NCBI GenBank assembly: GCA_945873855.1
Contig: CAMCEN010000006.1
Span: 1 to 64,000 of the forward strand
DNA length: 64,000 bases
Reading direction: 5' to 3'
From: an uncultured Campylobacter sp.
GTDB lineage: Bacteria; Campylobacterota; Campylobacteria; Campylobacterales; Campylobacteraceae
Under the pieces are notes generated by a model. That model worked only from the letters and a program-made list of their open reading frames with translations. It searched no databases and was not told the origin of the DNA. Shown in pieces: positions 43,961-54,849 of this stretch. The first letter of the stretch is position 1. Every line of letters begins with the position of its first letter. The translations under genes and the position numbers were made by a program.

Positions 43961-45478
43961 GTGAGTGCAAGATTAAAAGCAGACGAGATTAGCAGTATAA
44001 TCAAAGAGCGTATTGCTAGCTACGATCTAAGCGTAAATGTCGAGGAAACTGGAAAGGTCATTTCAGTAGCTGATGGTGTTGCCAGAGTTTATGGTCTTAA
44101 AAATGTAATGGCTGGCGAAATGGTGGAGTTTGAAAATGGCGAAAAAGGCCTTGCTCAAAACCTAGAAGAAAGTAGCGTTGGTGTCGTTATTCTTGGTAAA
44201 AGTGATAAAATCGTAGAGGGCACTAGCGTTAAACGCCTTGGCAAACTGCTTCGTGTGCCAGTAGGTGATGCTATGATAGGACGCGTGGTAAACTCACTTG
44301 GCGAGCCTCTTGATGCAAAAGGCACAATTGATGCAACTGAGAGTAGATTTATCGAAGAAAAAGCAAAAGGTATCATGGCTAGAAAAAGTGTTCATGAACC
44401 ACTTCAAACTGGTATCAAAGCTATCGATGCTCTAGTTCCAATCGGTCGTGGTCAACGCGAGCTTATCATTGGTGACCGCCAAACTGGTAAAACAACAGTA
44501 GCAGTAGATACTATCATCAACCAAAAAGGTCAAGATGTAATCTGTATTTATGTAGCAATTGGTCAAAAACAATCAACCGTAGCTCAAGTGGTTAAAAAAC
44601 TAGAAGAATACGGAGCTATGGAATATACTATCGTAGTAGCAGCTTCTGCTAGTGACCCAGCAGCACTTCAATACCTAGCACCTTATGCTGGTGTAACAAT
44701 GGGTGAGTATTTCCGTGACAATGGTCGCCACGCACTTATTGTCTATGATGATCTAAGTAAACACGCTGTAGCTTACCGTGAGATGTCACTTATCCTTCGC
44801 CGCCCACCAGGTCGTGAGGCTTATCCTGGCGATGTATTCTACCTACACTCTCGCTTGCTTGAGCGTGCTAGTAAGCTAAGTGATGCACTAGGAGCTGGTT
44901 CTCTAACAGCACTACCTATTATCGAAACACAAGCAGGTGATGTATCAGCATATATCCCAACAAATGTTATTTCTATTACAGATGGACAAATCTTCTTGGA
45001 GAGCGACCTATTTAACTCAGGTGTTCGCCCAGCGATCAATGTTGGTCTTTCTGTTAGCCGTGTTGGTGGTGCAGCACAAATCAAAGCTATCAAAAAAGTC
45101 TCAGGCACACTTCGCCTAGAACTAGCTCAATACCGTGAGCTTCAAGCTTTTGCTCAGTTTGCTAGCGACCTTGATGAGAGCAGCCGTAAACAACTTGAGC
45201 GTGGTCAACGCATGGTTGAGGTTCTAAAACAACCTCCATATAGCCCACTTCCAGTAGAAAATCAAGTAGTGCTAATCTATGCTGGTTCTCATGGCTACCT
45301 AGATGATATTCCAGCTTCAGCTGTAAATAAATTTGAAGCTGAGTTATATCCGTATATTGAGGCAAAGTATCCTGATATTTTTGAGCAAATTCGTTCTAAA
45401 AAATCAGTAGAAAAAGATATTGAAGAAAAACTTGAAAAAGCGTTAAGTGAGTTTAAGGCTACTTTTAGCGCTGAGTAA
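43961..45478 (+). CDS. atpA: ATP synthase subunit alpha
   Basis: A 505-residue alpha subunit. P-loop [13 protein letters not shown] (about 169-181), [12 protein letters not shown] (Walker B) and the [17 protein letters not shown] ATPase signature (about 363-379) are intact. Three copies alternate with beta in F1. GTG start after AAGGAGATAGC. The codon choice shifts toward more C-ending and frequent codons, typical of high expression. Confidence 0.98.
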   Translation: MSARLKADEISSIIKERIASYDLSVNVEETGKVISVADGVARVYGLKNVMAGEMVEFENGEKGLAQNLEESSVGVVILGKSDKIVEGTSVKRLGKLLRVPVGDAMIGRVVNSLGEPLDAKGTIDATESRFIEEKAKGIMARKSVHEPLQTGIKAIDALVPIGRGQRELIIGDRQTGKTTVAVDTIINQKGQDVICIYVAIGQKQSTVAQVVKKLEEYGAMEYTIVVAASASDPAALQYLAPYAGVTMGEYFRDNGRHALIVYDDLSKHAVAYREMSLILRRPPGREAYPGDVFYLHSRLLERASKLSDALGAGSLTALPIIETQAGDVSAYIPTNVISITDGQIFLESDLFNSGVRPAINVGLSVSRVGGAAQIKAIKKVSGTLRLELAQYRELQAFAQFASDLDESSRKQLERGQRMVEVLKQPPYSPLPVENQVVLIYAGSHGYLDDIPASAVNKFEAELYPYIEAKYPDIFEQIRSKKSVEKDIEEKLEKALSEFKATFSAE

Positions 45479-45486
45479 GGGCGAAC

Positions 45487-46380
45487 ATGGCTAGTTTAAA
45501 AGATATAAAAAGGAAAATCAAGAGCGTTCAAAATACCCAAAAAACAACGAACGCTATGAAGCTAGTTTCTGTTGCTAAGCTAAAAAAGGCAGAAGAAGCT
45601 GCCAAAAAGTCAAAGCTCTATGCACAAAAAATTAGAGATATTTTAAGTGAAATATCGTATAAAATCCACAAATATGGCTCTGCTATTAGCAATCCAAAAT
45701 TTTACGATGTGGATGCGCCGGTGAATAAAGTTGATATCATCTTTATTACTGCAGATAAAGGGCTTTGCGGTGGCTTTAACATGGCGACAATCCATGCTAC
45801 TCAGAAGCTCATTGAAGAATATAAAGCCAAAAAAGTCAAGGTTCGCCTAAGAGCTATTGGCAAAAAAGGCATTGAGTTTTTTAATTTCCAGGGTATAGAT
45901 ATTTTGGAAAGCTATAGAGGCGTTAGTTCTACGCCTACTTATGAAAAAGCTCAAAGCATTATCGATGAGGCTATAAAAGACTTTAACTCAGGAGCAACTG
46001 ATAAGATTATCATGGTGCATAATGGCTATAAAAATATGATAAGCCAAGAGATTCGCATCAAGGATATCGTACCGATTCAAATGCCACTTGATATGGGAAG
46101 TGCTGAGAAGTTTGACTCTTTAATGGAAGTTGAGCCTAGCAATGAAGATGACACTATCATCGGCGAGCTTTTGAAAAAATACCTAGAATACGGTATGTAT
46201 TACTCGCTGATAGATAGTCTTGCAGCTGAGCACTGCTCGCGCATGCAGGCTATGGATAATGCTAGTAAAAACGCCAAAGCAAAGGTAAAAGAACTAGACC
46301 TTGCTTACAACAAAGCACGCCAAGGCAACATCACCACTGAGCTAATTGAAATTATTAGTGGTGTTGAGAGTATGAAATAA
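45487..46380 (+). CDS. atpG: ATP synthase subunit gamma
   Basis: A 297-residue central rotor shaft. N-terminal [20 protein letters not shown] and the C-terminal [20 protein letters not shown] helix, which pair as the coiled coil inside F1, are conserved; DKGLCGGFN marks the globular part. It is followed by two palindromes before atpD. Confidence 0.97.
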   Translation: MASLKDIKRKIKSVQNTQKTTNAMKLVSVAKLKKAEEAAKKSKLYAQKIRDILSEISYKIHKYGSAISNPKFYDVDAPVNKVDIIFITADKGLCGGFNMATIHATQKLIEEYKAKKVKVRLRAIGKKGIEFFNFQGIDILESYRGVSSTPTYEKAQSIIDEAIKDFNSGATDKIIMVHNGYKNMISQEIRIKDIVPIQMPLDMGSAEKFDSLMEVEPSNEDDTIIGELLKKYLEYGMYYSLIDSLAAEHCSRMQAMDNASKNAKAKVKELDLAYNKARQGNITTELIEIISGVESMK

Positions 46381-46383
46381 TCT

Positions 46384-46424
46384 AGAATTCTAGAATTCCT
46401 AGGATAGAGGAATTCTAGAATTCC
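46384..46424. repeat. Palindrome pair within the ATP synthase operon
   Basis: A fused half-and-whole TCTAGAATTCTAGAATTCC at 46381-46399 and a perfect GGAATTCTAGAATTCC at 46409-46424 lie between atpG and atpD, the only sizeable gap in the operon. If these elements ended transcription strongly, atpD and atpC would be under-expressed, so here at least they must be permissive. Confidence 0.9.
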
Positions 46425-46434
46425 TAATGAGTAA

Positions 46435-47853
<1,419 letters not shown>

Positions 47854-47856
47854 CCT

Positions 47857-48237
47857 GTGGAAACTTTACATTTAGAAATCGTAACACCTAATGGTTTGAT
47901 ATTTTCTAACGATGTAAAAAGCGTAGTTTTGCCGGGCAAAGAAGGTGAGTTTGGTGTTTTGCCTAGACACGCTTCTTTGGTCTCATTGCTAAATGCTGGA
48001 GTAGTAGATATCGAACTAAGCAGTGGTAATCATGAAATCGTAGCGGTTGATTGGGGCTATGCAGAAGTGTCTGAAAACAAAGTAGATGTACTTGTAGATG
48101 GTGCTATTTTAGTATCAGGTAGCAATGAAAGTGAAATAGCCAAAAAGCTAGAAGATGCAAAAGCTCTTATTGGCAAAATGGGCTATGATGATGCTACCCT
48201 AAGAGTTGCTATGACAAAACTAGAAGGCGGGCGTTAG
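47857..48237 (+). CDS. atpC: ATP synthase subunit epsilon
   Basis: A 126-residue epsilon subunit with the N-terminal beta sandwich (LHLEIVTPNGLIFSNDVKSV; PGKEGEFGVLPRHASLVSLL) and C-terminal helices that can brake the rotor. GTG start 3 bp after atpD. It ends the ATP synthase genes and exbB begins 6 bp later. Confidence 0.95.
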   Translation: METLHLEIVTPNGLIFSNDVKSVVLPGKEGEFGVLPRHASLVSLLNAGVVDIELSSGNHEIVAVDWGYAEVSENKVDVLVDGAILVSGSNESEIAKKLEDAKALIGKMGYDDATLRVAMTKLEGGR

Positions 48238-48243
48238 AATACA

Positions 48244-48798
48244 ATGTGGAATGCTATAGCCACTTTTCTTACAAATAGCTCGGCTATTACTATTATAGTG
48301 ATAGCTTGGCTATCTGTTTATTTTATTTTGAGTTTTACTATTTTGCTTTCACGCTATTTAGCACTTGGTGTTTGGAGAGCAAAGGAACAATCAGCTTTAG
48401 AGAGTATTTTGATTGGTGGCAAGATAGAAAACACAAGTTCAGTGCTAAAAAAATGCAGTAGTAGCGTAAATAAAGAAAAACTAGATGTTTACATCGGCTT
48501 AGCTGAGAGTAGATCTACTAGCGGGCTTACATTGCTTGCTATAGTAGCTTCTACTTCGCCTTTTATAGGGCTTTTTGGTACTGTGGTGGGAATTCTAGAA
48601 ACCTTTGCTGACTTAGGCGATGGAACAGGTGGTATAAATGCTATTGCTCGTTCTATCTCAGAAGCTTTGGTGGCTACTGGATGCGGTATTTTTGTAGCGA
48701 TTCCAGCTTATAGCTTCAATCTTTTGATTAAACGCAAAGCCTATGAAATTTTAAGTCTAATAAAGCGTGAAGCTAGTGTACTTTTAAGTAACAAATGA
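48244..48798 (+). CDS. exbB: ExbB/TolQ-type proton channel protein
   Basis: A 184-residue membrane protein with three spans (about 12-38, 98-120, 138-160). The signature TSPFIGLFGTVVGILETFADL (about 102-122) and ISEALVATGCGIFVAIPAY (about 138-156) line the channel. With ExbD/TolR it uses the proton gradient to power TonB or TolA. GGAATTCTAG within the frame encodes the GIL of VVGILETF. Being next to tolB supports a Tol role. Confidence 0.93.
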   Translation: MWNAIATFLTNSSAITIIVIAWLSVYFILSFTILLSRYLALGVWRAKEQSALESILIGGKIENTSSVLKKCSSSVNKEKLDVYIGLAESRSTSGLTLLAIVASTSPFIGLFGTVVGILETFADLGDGTGGINAIARSISEALVATGCGIFVAIPAYSFNLLIKRKAYEILSLIKREASVLLSNK

Positions 48799-49184
48799 TA
48801 AACTACGACGAAAATCCAGAATTAAATATCACCCCTTTGGTGGATATTATGCTAGTGTTGTTGGCGATTCTTATGGTCGCCATGCCAGCACTTATTTATG
48901 AAGAAAAAATCATAGTCCCACAAGGCACACAAAGCAAATCAAAGCCTATGGATAAAAAAGCTTTAACTATCCGTATTACTTTAGATAGAAAAGTTTATAT
49001 TGATAAAGATATATTTGAGCTAAGTGCGCTTGCTGATCGTCTTGTGCTACTTCAAAGTCAGTATAGCACAGACTCTCAAGTCTACCTAAAAGCAGATGAG
49101 GGGCTAAGATACGCAGATGTTATGAGTGTGCTTCGCTCATTAAAGCTTGCTCGATATAACAATGTCGCATTAGAGACACGATGA
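48795..49184 (+). CDS. exbD: ExbD/TolR-type proton channel protein
   Basis: A 129-residue protein: NPELNITPLVDIMLVLLAIL (about 5-24) has the essential membrane aspartate in LVDIM; the remainder is periplasmic. Overlaps exbB by 4 bp and the TonB-like gene by 4 bp, so the three are translated together. Confidence 0.93.
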   Translation: MINYDENPELNITPLVDIMLVLLAILMVAMPALIYEEKIIVPQGTQSKSKPMDKKALTIRITLDRKVYIDKDIFELSALADRLVLLQSQYSTDSQVYLKADEGLRYADVMSVLRSLKLARYNNVALETR

Positions 49185-50002
49185 AACAGCGCAAAATCGG
49201 CGAAAATTTTCCTACATTTAACGCCTTTATTATTTCTCTTGCTATTTATATAGCACTTTTGGGCTTTATAGTGCATAAAGCAGGCACGGCTACGCAAATA
49301 GCAGAGAAATACACAGACACACCTGATGCTTTTATGGATGTTATGATAGTGACAGAAGAAAGAGCAGATGTTGTCACTGCTCCAAAGGTAGAAAAACCAG
49401 AACCAAAGCCCATAGAACCTGAGCCGCCAAAACCTGAGCCTGATAAAATAGAGCCAATAGAAGAGCAGATCACTACAAATAAAGCCGTAGAAACGCCAAA
49501 AGAGTCTGAGTCACAGCCTGCACCACCTGAGCCAGAACCAGTGGATATGGGAGCGTTATTTAATGATATAAAAGTGCCACCAAAGCCACCAGCTAAACCA
49601 AAAGCTACTCAAAGCAATAAAAAAAGTGCTAAAAAAAATAAAAGCGCTGAGCAAAAAGCAATGGATGCTCTAAATGCCTTGCAGACTAGCGATAAAGTAG
49701 CTGCGCCAAAAGCGGGGCTAACTGGGGAATTTGACGCATATGTTGGAAGAATTAATAGAATTGCGCAGTCTCTTTGGATTAAGTATTTAAATCCTAGTGA
49801 TAGCGAGACCATAATTGTTAATTTTATCATGACAGGAAATGGTAAATTAGTGACTTATCGTTTTACTAAATCAACTTACGACCAAGAACTTATGAGTAAA
49901 GCAAGGGATTTGATGGAAAAGTTAAAGCTTATGGAATTTCCACCACCTCCAAACGGGGAGAGGTTTGAGTTTGAACTTTTGTTAGAACCACCTAAACAAT
50001 AA
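49181..50002 (+). CDS. TonB/TolA-like energy transducer
   Basis: A 273-residue protein with one membrane span near the N-terminus (about 14-32), a Pro/Glu/Lys-rich stretch (about 70-125, repeated EPKP/EPPKPEP) and a C-terminal TonB/TolA-like domain (about 185-270, YVGRINRIAQSLWIKYLNPS). By position before tolB it should act as TolA, carrying force to Pal or TolB at the outer membrane. The proline clusters need EF-P, encoded at 24774. TonB identity cannot be excluded. Confidence 0.82.
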   Translation: MKQRKIGENFPTFNAFIISLAIYIALLGFIVHKAGTATQIAEKYTDTPDAFMDVMIVTEERADVVTAPKVEKPEPKPIEPEPPKPEPDKIEPIEEQITTNKAVETPKESESQPAPPEPEPVDMGALFNDIKVPPKPPAKPKATQSNKKSAKKNKSAEQKAMDALNALQTSDKVAAPKAGLTGEFDAYVGRINRIAQSLWIKYLNPSDSETIIVNFIMTGNGKLVTYRFTKSTYDQELMSKARDLMEKLKLMEFPPPPNGERFEFELLLEPPKQ

Positions 50003-50019
50003 AATTTAAAGGAGTAATA

Positions 50020-51282
50020 ATGAAAAAAATTTTAGTTTTGTTAGCATTTTTCGCTAGCTTATTTGCAGCCGATGCTACAATATCAGTAACAAGTGGCTCA
50101 CTTGAATTGCCAAAAATTATAATTCAAGACGCCACTACAAACTTTGCTAGTAGTGATGTAAAAGAGCGTTTTTCACGCATGATAGCAGGCGATTTGACAG
50201 TGGGTTCTGCTTTTGAGGTGATTGAGGGAATTGAGAAGACAACATACGATGCCCCACTAGGTGCTGAAATAGCTGCTAAAAATCCAGCTTTTGTGCTTCG
50301 CTATGAACTAGCTGGCGGTAGTGGCGAGACTATGCTAAAAGTAAAGTTAATTGACACTAAAGATAGCAGTGTAAGATTTGAGGCAAATTACTCTCAAAGC
50401 GACCTTAAACGCTGGCCTTTTCTATCTCACAGAGCAATCGCTGATATAGCTAGAAATCTTGAGCTCTCACCTATTGAGTGGATGGATAAAAGCATTGTTA
50501 TTTCGCAGTATACAAAGCCAGGTGAGGCTCGCATAATAATTGCTGATTATACCCTTACTTATCAAAATGTAGTGCTAAGCGGTGGGCTAAATATTTTCCC
50601 AAAATGGGCAAATGTAGAACAAAGTGCCTTTTACTACACTACACACGAAAAAGGCAAGCCAACGCTATACAAATACGACCTTGCAACAAGGCAAAAATCA
50701 CGCATCACAAGCAGTGGCGGCATGGTAGTAGCAAGCGATGTTAGCAAAGATGGCTCAAAGCTACTTCTTACAATGGCTCCAGCTGATCAAAGTGATATTT
50801 TTCTCTACGACCTAAACACTCGCTCAGCCAAGCGTATCACAAGCTATTCTGGTATTGATGTAAATGGAAATTTCGTAGATAATGATAGCAGAGTGGTTTT
50901 TGTAAGCGATAGAATGGGCAATCCAAATATTTTTGCAACTAGCATAAATGGCGGCTCAGTCGAACAGCTAGTATATCACGGCAAAAACAACAGCTCAGTT
51001 TCTACTTGGGAAAATTATGTAGTCTACTCTAGCCGTGAGAGTGGCGCAGAGTATAGCCAGCGCACATTTAATCTATATTTAATCTCTACAAAGAGTGATT
51101 ATATCCGTCAGCTTACAGCAACTGGGGTAAATACCTTTCCGCGCTTTTCTAGTGATGGTGGCAGCATCGTGTATATCAAAGACGCAGGCAGCCAGAGTGC
51201 GGTGGGAATAATCCGTGTAAATGAGAATAAAAGCTTTAGCTTCCCATTAAATCTAGGTAAGCTTCAATCAATTGACTGGTAG
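50020..51282 (+). CDS. tolB: Tol-Pal system protein TolB
   Basis: A 420-residue periplasmic protein with a signal peptide (MKKILVLLAFFASLFAADA), an N-terminal alpha/beta domain (about 20-165) and a six-bladed propeller (about 190-420), with repeats such as GSKLLLTMAPADQSDIFLYD and DSRVVFVSDRMGNPNIFA. TolB connects TolA to Pal. AAAGGAGTAATA precedes the ATG. In C. jejuni pal follows directly; here the TAG stop is fused to GAATTC repeats and rpmE follows, so pal has been separated. Confidence 0.95.
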   Translation: MKKILVLLAFFASLFAADATISVTSGSLELPKIIIQDATTNFASSDVKERFSRMIAGDLTVGSAFEVIEGIEKTTYDAPLGAEIAAKNPAFVLRYELAGGSGETMLKVKLIDTKDSSVRFEANYSQSDLKRWPFLSHRAIADIARNLELSPIEWMDKSIVISQYTKPGEARIIIADYTLTYQNVVLSGGLNIFPKWANVEQSAFYYTTHEKGKPTLYKYDLATRQKSRITSSGGMVVASDVSKDGSKLLLTMAPADQSDIFLYDLNTRSAKRITSYSGIDVNGNFVDNDSRVVFVSDRMGNPNIFATSINGGSVEQLVYHGKNNSSVSTWENYVVYSSRESGAEYSQRTFNLYLISTKSDYIRQLTATGVNTFPRFSSDGGSIVYIKDAGSQSAVGIIRVNENKSFSFPLNLGKLQSIDW

Positions 51283-51378
51283 GAATTCTAGTTGGCAGAA
51301 TTCTAGTTGGTAGGAATTTTAGTTGCTAGGAATTCTAGATTGAAGCTCTTACTAAGGAATTCTAGAATTCCTTAGTAA
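51283..51378. repeat. GAATTC cluster ending in a 30-bp perfect palindrome
   Basis: Four GAATTCTAGTTGG-type units (51283, 51299, 51312, 51328) follow the tolB stop. Then 51349-51378 is a perfect 30-bp palindrome, TTACTAAGGAATTCT and its exact reverse complement, containing a full 16-mer at 51356-51371. It occupies the place where pal would be expected. Confidence 0.92.
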
Positions 51379-51444
51379 AATTCAGCCTAGTTTAAAGGCA
51401 ATTTTTATAAAATGCCAACCTTAATCTCAAAAAAAGGATAAACA

Positions 51445-51645
51445 ATGAAAAAAGACATACATCCAGAATATGTTGAATGCAATGTTACTTGCGCTTGTGG
51501 CAATACTTTTAAAACCCGCTCAAACAAAGCAGAAATCCGTGTAGATATCTGCTCTGCTTGCCACCCGTTCTTTACTGGTAGCGAGAAAATCGTTGATAGT
51601 GCAGGTCGTGTGGATAAATTCAAGAAAAAATACGGCTTACAATAA
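51445..51645 (+). CDS. rpmE: 50S ribosomal protein L31
   Basis: A 66-residue L31 of the zinc-binding type: [15 protein letters not shown] (Cys residues at 13, 17 and 19 region) and [11 protein letters not shown] (Cys-x2-Cys). A metal-free paralogue is not seen here. AAAAAAGGATAAACA precedes ATG. rsmI starts 3 bp after the stop, as in C. jejuni. Confidence 0.96.
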   Translation: MKKDIHPEYVECNVTCACGNTFKTRSNKAEIRVDICSACHPFFTGSEKIVDSAGRVDKFKKKYGLQ

Positions 51646-51648
51646 GCT

Positions 51649-52452
51649 TTGCTATACTTTTTGCCGACGCCTATTGGCAATTTAGGCGATATCTCAGCTA
51701 GATGTCTGGACATCTTAGAGGCTGGTGAAATCATCATTTGCGAGGATACTCGTGTCGGCAAATCACTACTTAATCTACTAAATATTTCTTTAAAAAACAA
51801 AGAGTTTTACTGCCTAAACTCTCATAATTTTGATACTTTTATTGCTAATTTTGATGAGCGGAATTTTAATGAGAAATGCTGTATTTACATGAGCGATGCT
51901 GGTATGCCTTGTATAAGCGACCCTGGTACAGAGCTAGTAGAGTTTGCGCAAAATTCTAGAATTCCTTATGAGGTTTTGCCTGGGGCAAATGCACTTTTGC
52001 TAGCAGTGGCAGCTAGCGCTCTTGTGAGCAAAGAGTTTAGCTTTTTGGGCTTTTTGCCAAATACTGGTCATCAAAGGCAAGTAGAGCTTGAAAGAGCATT
52101 AAATTCTAGAATTCCTACCGTGATTTACGAAAGCCCAAAGAGAATTCTAGATTTAATAGAAAAAATAGCGGGGCTTGAGGCAGAGCGAAAAATCTTTGCG
52201 ATCAAAGAAGCTACAAAAAAGTTTGAAGCTAAGTTTTTTGGCACAGCAAAAGAAGTAGCAGCTGCCCTAAAAAACGCAAATCTAAATGGTGAATGGGCAC
52301 TAGTAATCTCAGCCAAAGCTAGCCCAAGTGGCGTAGGTATCAGCAGGGATGATATCTTAGAGCTTGATATCGCTCCAAAAATTAAAGCAAAACTTCTTGC
52401 TAAACTCACTGGGCAAAACGCAAAAAAAATTTACGAAAATCTTACAAAATAA
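51649..52452 (+). CDS. rsmI: 16S rRNA 2'-O-methyltransferase RsmI
   Basis: A 267-residue SAM-dependent enzyme that methylates the ribose of C1402 in 16S rRNA. LYFLPTPIGNLGDISARCL at the start, CEDTRVGKSLL, MSDAGMPCISDPG and YESPKRIL are family signatures. TTG start. Oddity: the dispersed palindrome is read in-frame as NSRIP twice (residues 102-106 and 152-156), and a GAATTCTAGAT half-site encodes RILD just after the second. The alignment with other RsmI proteins remembered from memory needs no gap, so the motif replaced rather than lengthened the sequence. Confidence 0.95.
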   Translation: MLYFLPTPIGNLGDISARCLDILEAGEIIICEDTRVGKSLLNLLNISLKNKEFYCLNSHNFDTFIANFDERNFNEKCCIYMSDAGMPCISDPGTELVEFAQNSRIPYEVLPGANALLLAVAASALVSKEFSFLGFLPNTGHQRQVELERALNSRIPTVIYESPKRILDLIEKIAGLEAERKIFAIKEATKKFEAKFFGTAKEVAAALKNANLNGEWALVISAKASPSGVGISRDDILELDIAPKIKAKLLAKLTGQNAKKIYENLTK

Positions 52453-52487
52453 GCTAAAAATTTAAAGATTTTAGCTACAATTGCGCG

Positions 52488-53183
52488 ATGATTATTTTTG
52501 GTAAACAGTTATTTTTGCATATTTTGGATAAGCATAGCCAAAAGTTTAGAGCGATTTATCTAAGCAAAGAGCTTGATAAAACGCTATTTGCGCGTATTGC
52601 TAAGCTTGGTCTTAAAATCCAAAAAATAGATGAGCGCAAAGCCCAAAGTCTAGCAAGAGGTGGCAATCATCAAGGCTTTATAGCCGAGGTTGATGAGTTT
52701 AGTTTCACACCCTTTGCTAGCTTGAAAAATGCTAGTAGCATAGTGTTTTTATGTGGCATTAGCGATGTGGGAAATATCGGTTCTATCGTGCGAAGCTCTT
52801 TGGCACTAGGAGCTGATGCTTTAATCATCGCAAACCGCCAAGGACTAAGCGAACAGGGGATTTCTGGTATGCTTAGAACTAGCAGTGGGGCTGGCTATGA
52901 GCTTGATATTTGTGTGGTAAATGATGATTTAAGCGCATTAAATGAGCTAAAGCAGGCTGGATTTACCTTGCTTGGAGCTGATGCTAGTGGGCAAGATGTG
53001 CGTGCTCTAGCACCAAAGCCTGAGAAATTCGTTCTTTTAATGGGAGCAGAAGATAAAGGCATAGGTAAAAAAGCTATGGCAAAATGTGATAAAATAGTCG
53101 CAATAAAAATGAAAAATAACTGGGATAGCCTAAATGTAGGTGTCGCAACAGCAATATTATTTGATAGGATAAAAAATGGCTAA
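52488..53183 (+). CDS. rlmB: 23S rRNA (guanosine-2'-O-)-methyltransferase RlmB family
   Basis: A 231-residue SPOUT methyltransferase: a short L30e-like substrate domain (1-75) and a trefoil-knot domain (about 85-230) with SDVGNIGSIVRSSLALGAD, LLMGAEDKGIG and NNWDSLNVGVATAILFDR, the three SpoU motifs. RlmB makes Gm2251; other TrmH-family targets are possible. Only a weak ribosome-binding site is seen. It overlaps the next gene by 8 bp. Confidence 0.9.
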   Translation: MIIFGKQLFLHILDKHSQKFRAIYLSKELDKTLFARIAKLGLKIQKIDERKAQSLARGGNHQGFIAEVDEFSFTPFASLKNASSIVFLCGISDVGNIGSIVRSSLALGADALIIANRQGLSEQGISGMLRTSSGAGYELDICVVNDDLSALNELKQAGFTLLGADASGQDVRALAPKPEKFVLLMGAEDKGIGKKAMAKCDKIVAIKMKNNWDSLNVGVATAILFDRIKNG

Positions 53184-54066
53184 TGAAATAGCAAAGCTTT
53201 TGGATTTTGACATTAAAGAAGTTCAACGTCAAACAAAAATTCCACTTGAGTACTTAGAAGCCATATATGCTAAGAACTACGACATCCTAAAAGATACAAA
53301 TCTTAAAGCTTATTTGAGAATTCTAAGCCGTGAGTTTAATATCGATTTAGACGGATATTTGGAGGATTTTGAGAATTACTGCTCTGAGAATTCTAGCGAT
53401 GATAGTAAAATCCAAGTCAATCCAAGGCTCACAGGCTATGTGGCAAAAGAAAGCAAAAGCTCGTTTGGTTGGCTAGTTTTGGTCTTAATCTTGCTAGGCG
53501 TTGGCGTCTGGGGCTTTAAGTTTATAAAGGATTTAGATTTTAATTGGAGTGATTTAAAGCCTGATTTTGGCTCTAAGAGTGAAGTAAATGTAAGCGAAGA
53601 AAATATAGCTATAATCAAACCAAATGCTGATGTGATAGAAAATATCGTAGTAGATGAGGCGCTAGATCAAAACACTAGTAAAGAAGAAATCCTAGTAGTT
53701 GATGAAAATGCTACTACAGAACAAAATTTAGCAGAAGAGCAAATAAAAGAACAAAAAGAAGAAGTGCAAGTAAAAGAGGCCACTGCTAATGTAATAAAAA
53801 TCATCCCAGCAACAAAGGTATGGATAGGAATAAAAAATCTAAATGATATGAGCAAACGCTCGCTTAGCACTAGTGAGGCTTACGAGCTAAATGCAACTGG
53901 AAATCGCCTGATTCTTACTGGAAACGGCATGCTAGATCTAGTAAATGGTGATAATAATAAAAGCTACCGCACCCGTGATGCTCTAAGATTTCATATTCAC
54001 GATGGAATAATTGAGGAAATTGATTATGCAAAATATGTAGAGCTAAATAAGGGCAAAACATGGTAA
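53176..54066 (+). CDS. RodZ-like membrane protein
   Basis: A 296-residue protein: residues 1-80 resemble the HTH-like cytosolic domain of RodZ (KEVQRQTKIPLEYLEAIYAKN and LKAYLRILSREFNID), one span at about 97-117, an acidic linker and a C-terminal strand-rich domain (about 205-290, DUF4115-like, VWIGIKNLNDMSKRSL). RodZ links MreB to the wall machinery. A GAATTCTAG motif encodes ENSS near residue 75. The start lies within rlmB. The C-terminal match is by pattern only. Confidence 0.75.
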   Translation: MANEIAKLLDFDIKEVQRQTKIPLEYLEAIYAKNYDILKDTNLKAYLRILSREFNIDLDGYLEDFENYCSENSSDDSKIQVNPRLTGYVAKESKSSFGWLVLVLILLGVGVWGFKFIKDLDFNWSDLKPDFGSKSEVNVSEENIAIIKPNADVIENIVVDEALDQNTSKEEILVVDENATTEQNLAEEQIKEQKEEVQVKEATANVIKIIPATKVWIGIKNLNDMSKRSLSTSEAYELNATGNRLILTGNGMLDLVNGDNNKSYRTRDALRFHIHDGIIEEIDYAKYVELNKGKTW

Positions 54067-54839
54067 AAAAAGCTTTTTTTGCTTCTTTTGCTTCTTTGCT
54101 TTTTGCTTTTGGAGTTGATTTAAGGGGCGATTTAGGTCGCATTTTAGGCGAAAATCACCCAGCAATAGAAAATATAATGCAAAACGAAAGAAGCTTTATA
54201 GATGAGCGAAATAATGTAAATTATAATGCACTTTTTGCTAGGCTAAAAAACCAAGGGCTTTTAGAGCCAAGCAATAGTGCAAATATACAAATAGGCTTTT
54301 CTAGCTCTGATGACAATGCTATTTTGATGGTAAAGGCAGTAGGCGAAGTGCTAAGTAAAATGGGTTATAAATACTACCTTACTACGCATTTTGATGCAAA
54401 TTTGGCTCAGTGGGGCATAGCACTTAGTTCTAGAAACTCACTAGAACCTGGAGTGCTTTACTCTCAGCTAGCTAACAGCAAAATTTATATCAAAAAAATC
54501 AGCAAACAAGAAGCAAATTTCTATATTTATGAGCTAGATTTGAGCAGAGCAAGTGTGGATAGTGACACACTAAATGCAAATCAAATCCGCCCACAAAAGC
54601 CGTATTTTCTAAATGTAGCAGGTAAAAAAAGCCTTAGCATAGAAGCAGATAGCGATGATAGCTTTCAGCCTTTTATCAGAGTTTTTGATAAAAATCTCAA
54701 ACTTATCAAAACACAAAAAAGCAATACTATCACATATTCTTTAACCATAGAATTGCCAGCTGAGGCAAACTACGCTTTAATAGAAGATTCTTTTAGCTTA
54801 GAAAATATTAAACACGGACTAAAAATCAACCTAAATTAA
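54060..54839 (+). CDS. Exported protein of unknown function
   Basis: A 259-residue protein with a signal peptide (MVKKAFFASFASLLFAFG). The mature part has a helical N-terminal half (IENIMQNERSFIDERNNVNY) and a strand-rich C-terminal domain ending IKHGLKINLN. I know no domain. It overlaps the RodZ-like gene by 7 bp and precedes alaC by 10 bp; the same order is recalled from C. jejuni (Cj0151-Cj0152). Confidence 0.8.
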   Translation: MVKKAFFASFASLLFAFGVDLRGDLGRILGENHPAIENIMQNERSFIDERNNVNYNALFARLKNQGLLEPSNSANIQIGFSSSDDNAILMVKAVGEVLSKMGYKYYLTTHFDANLAQWGIALSSRNSLEPGVLYSQLANSKIYIKKISKQEANFYIYELDLSRASVDSDTLNANQIRPQKPYFLNVAGKKSLSIEADSDDSFQPFIRVFDKNLKLIKTQKSNTITYSLTIELPAEANYALIEDSFSLENIKHGLKINLN

Positions 54840-54849
54840 GGAAAACAAA

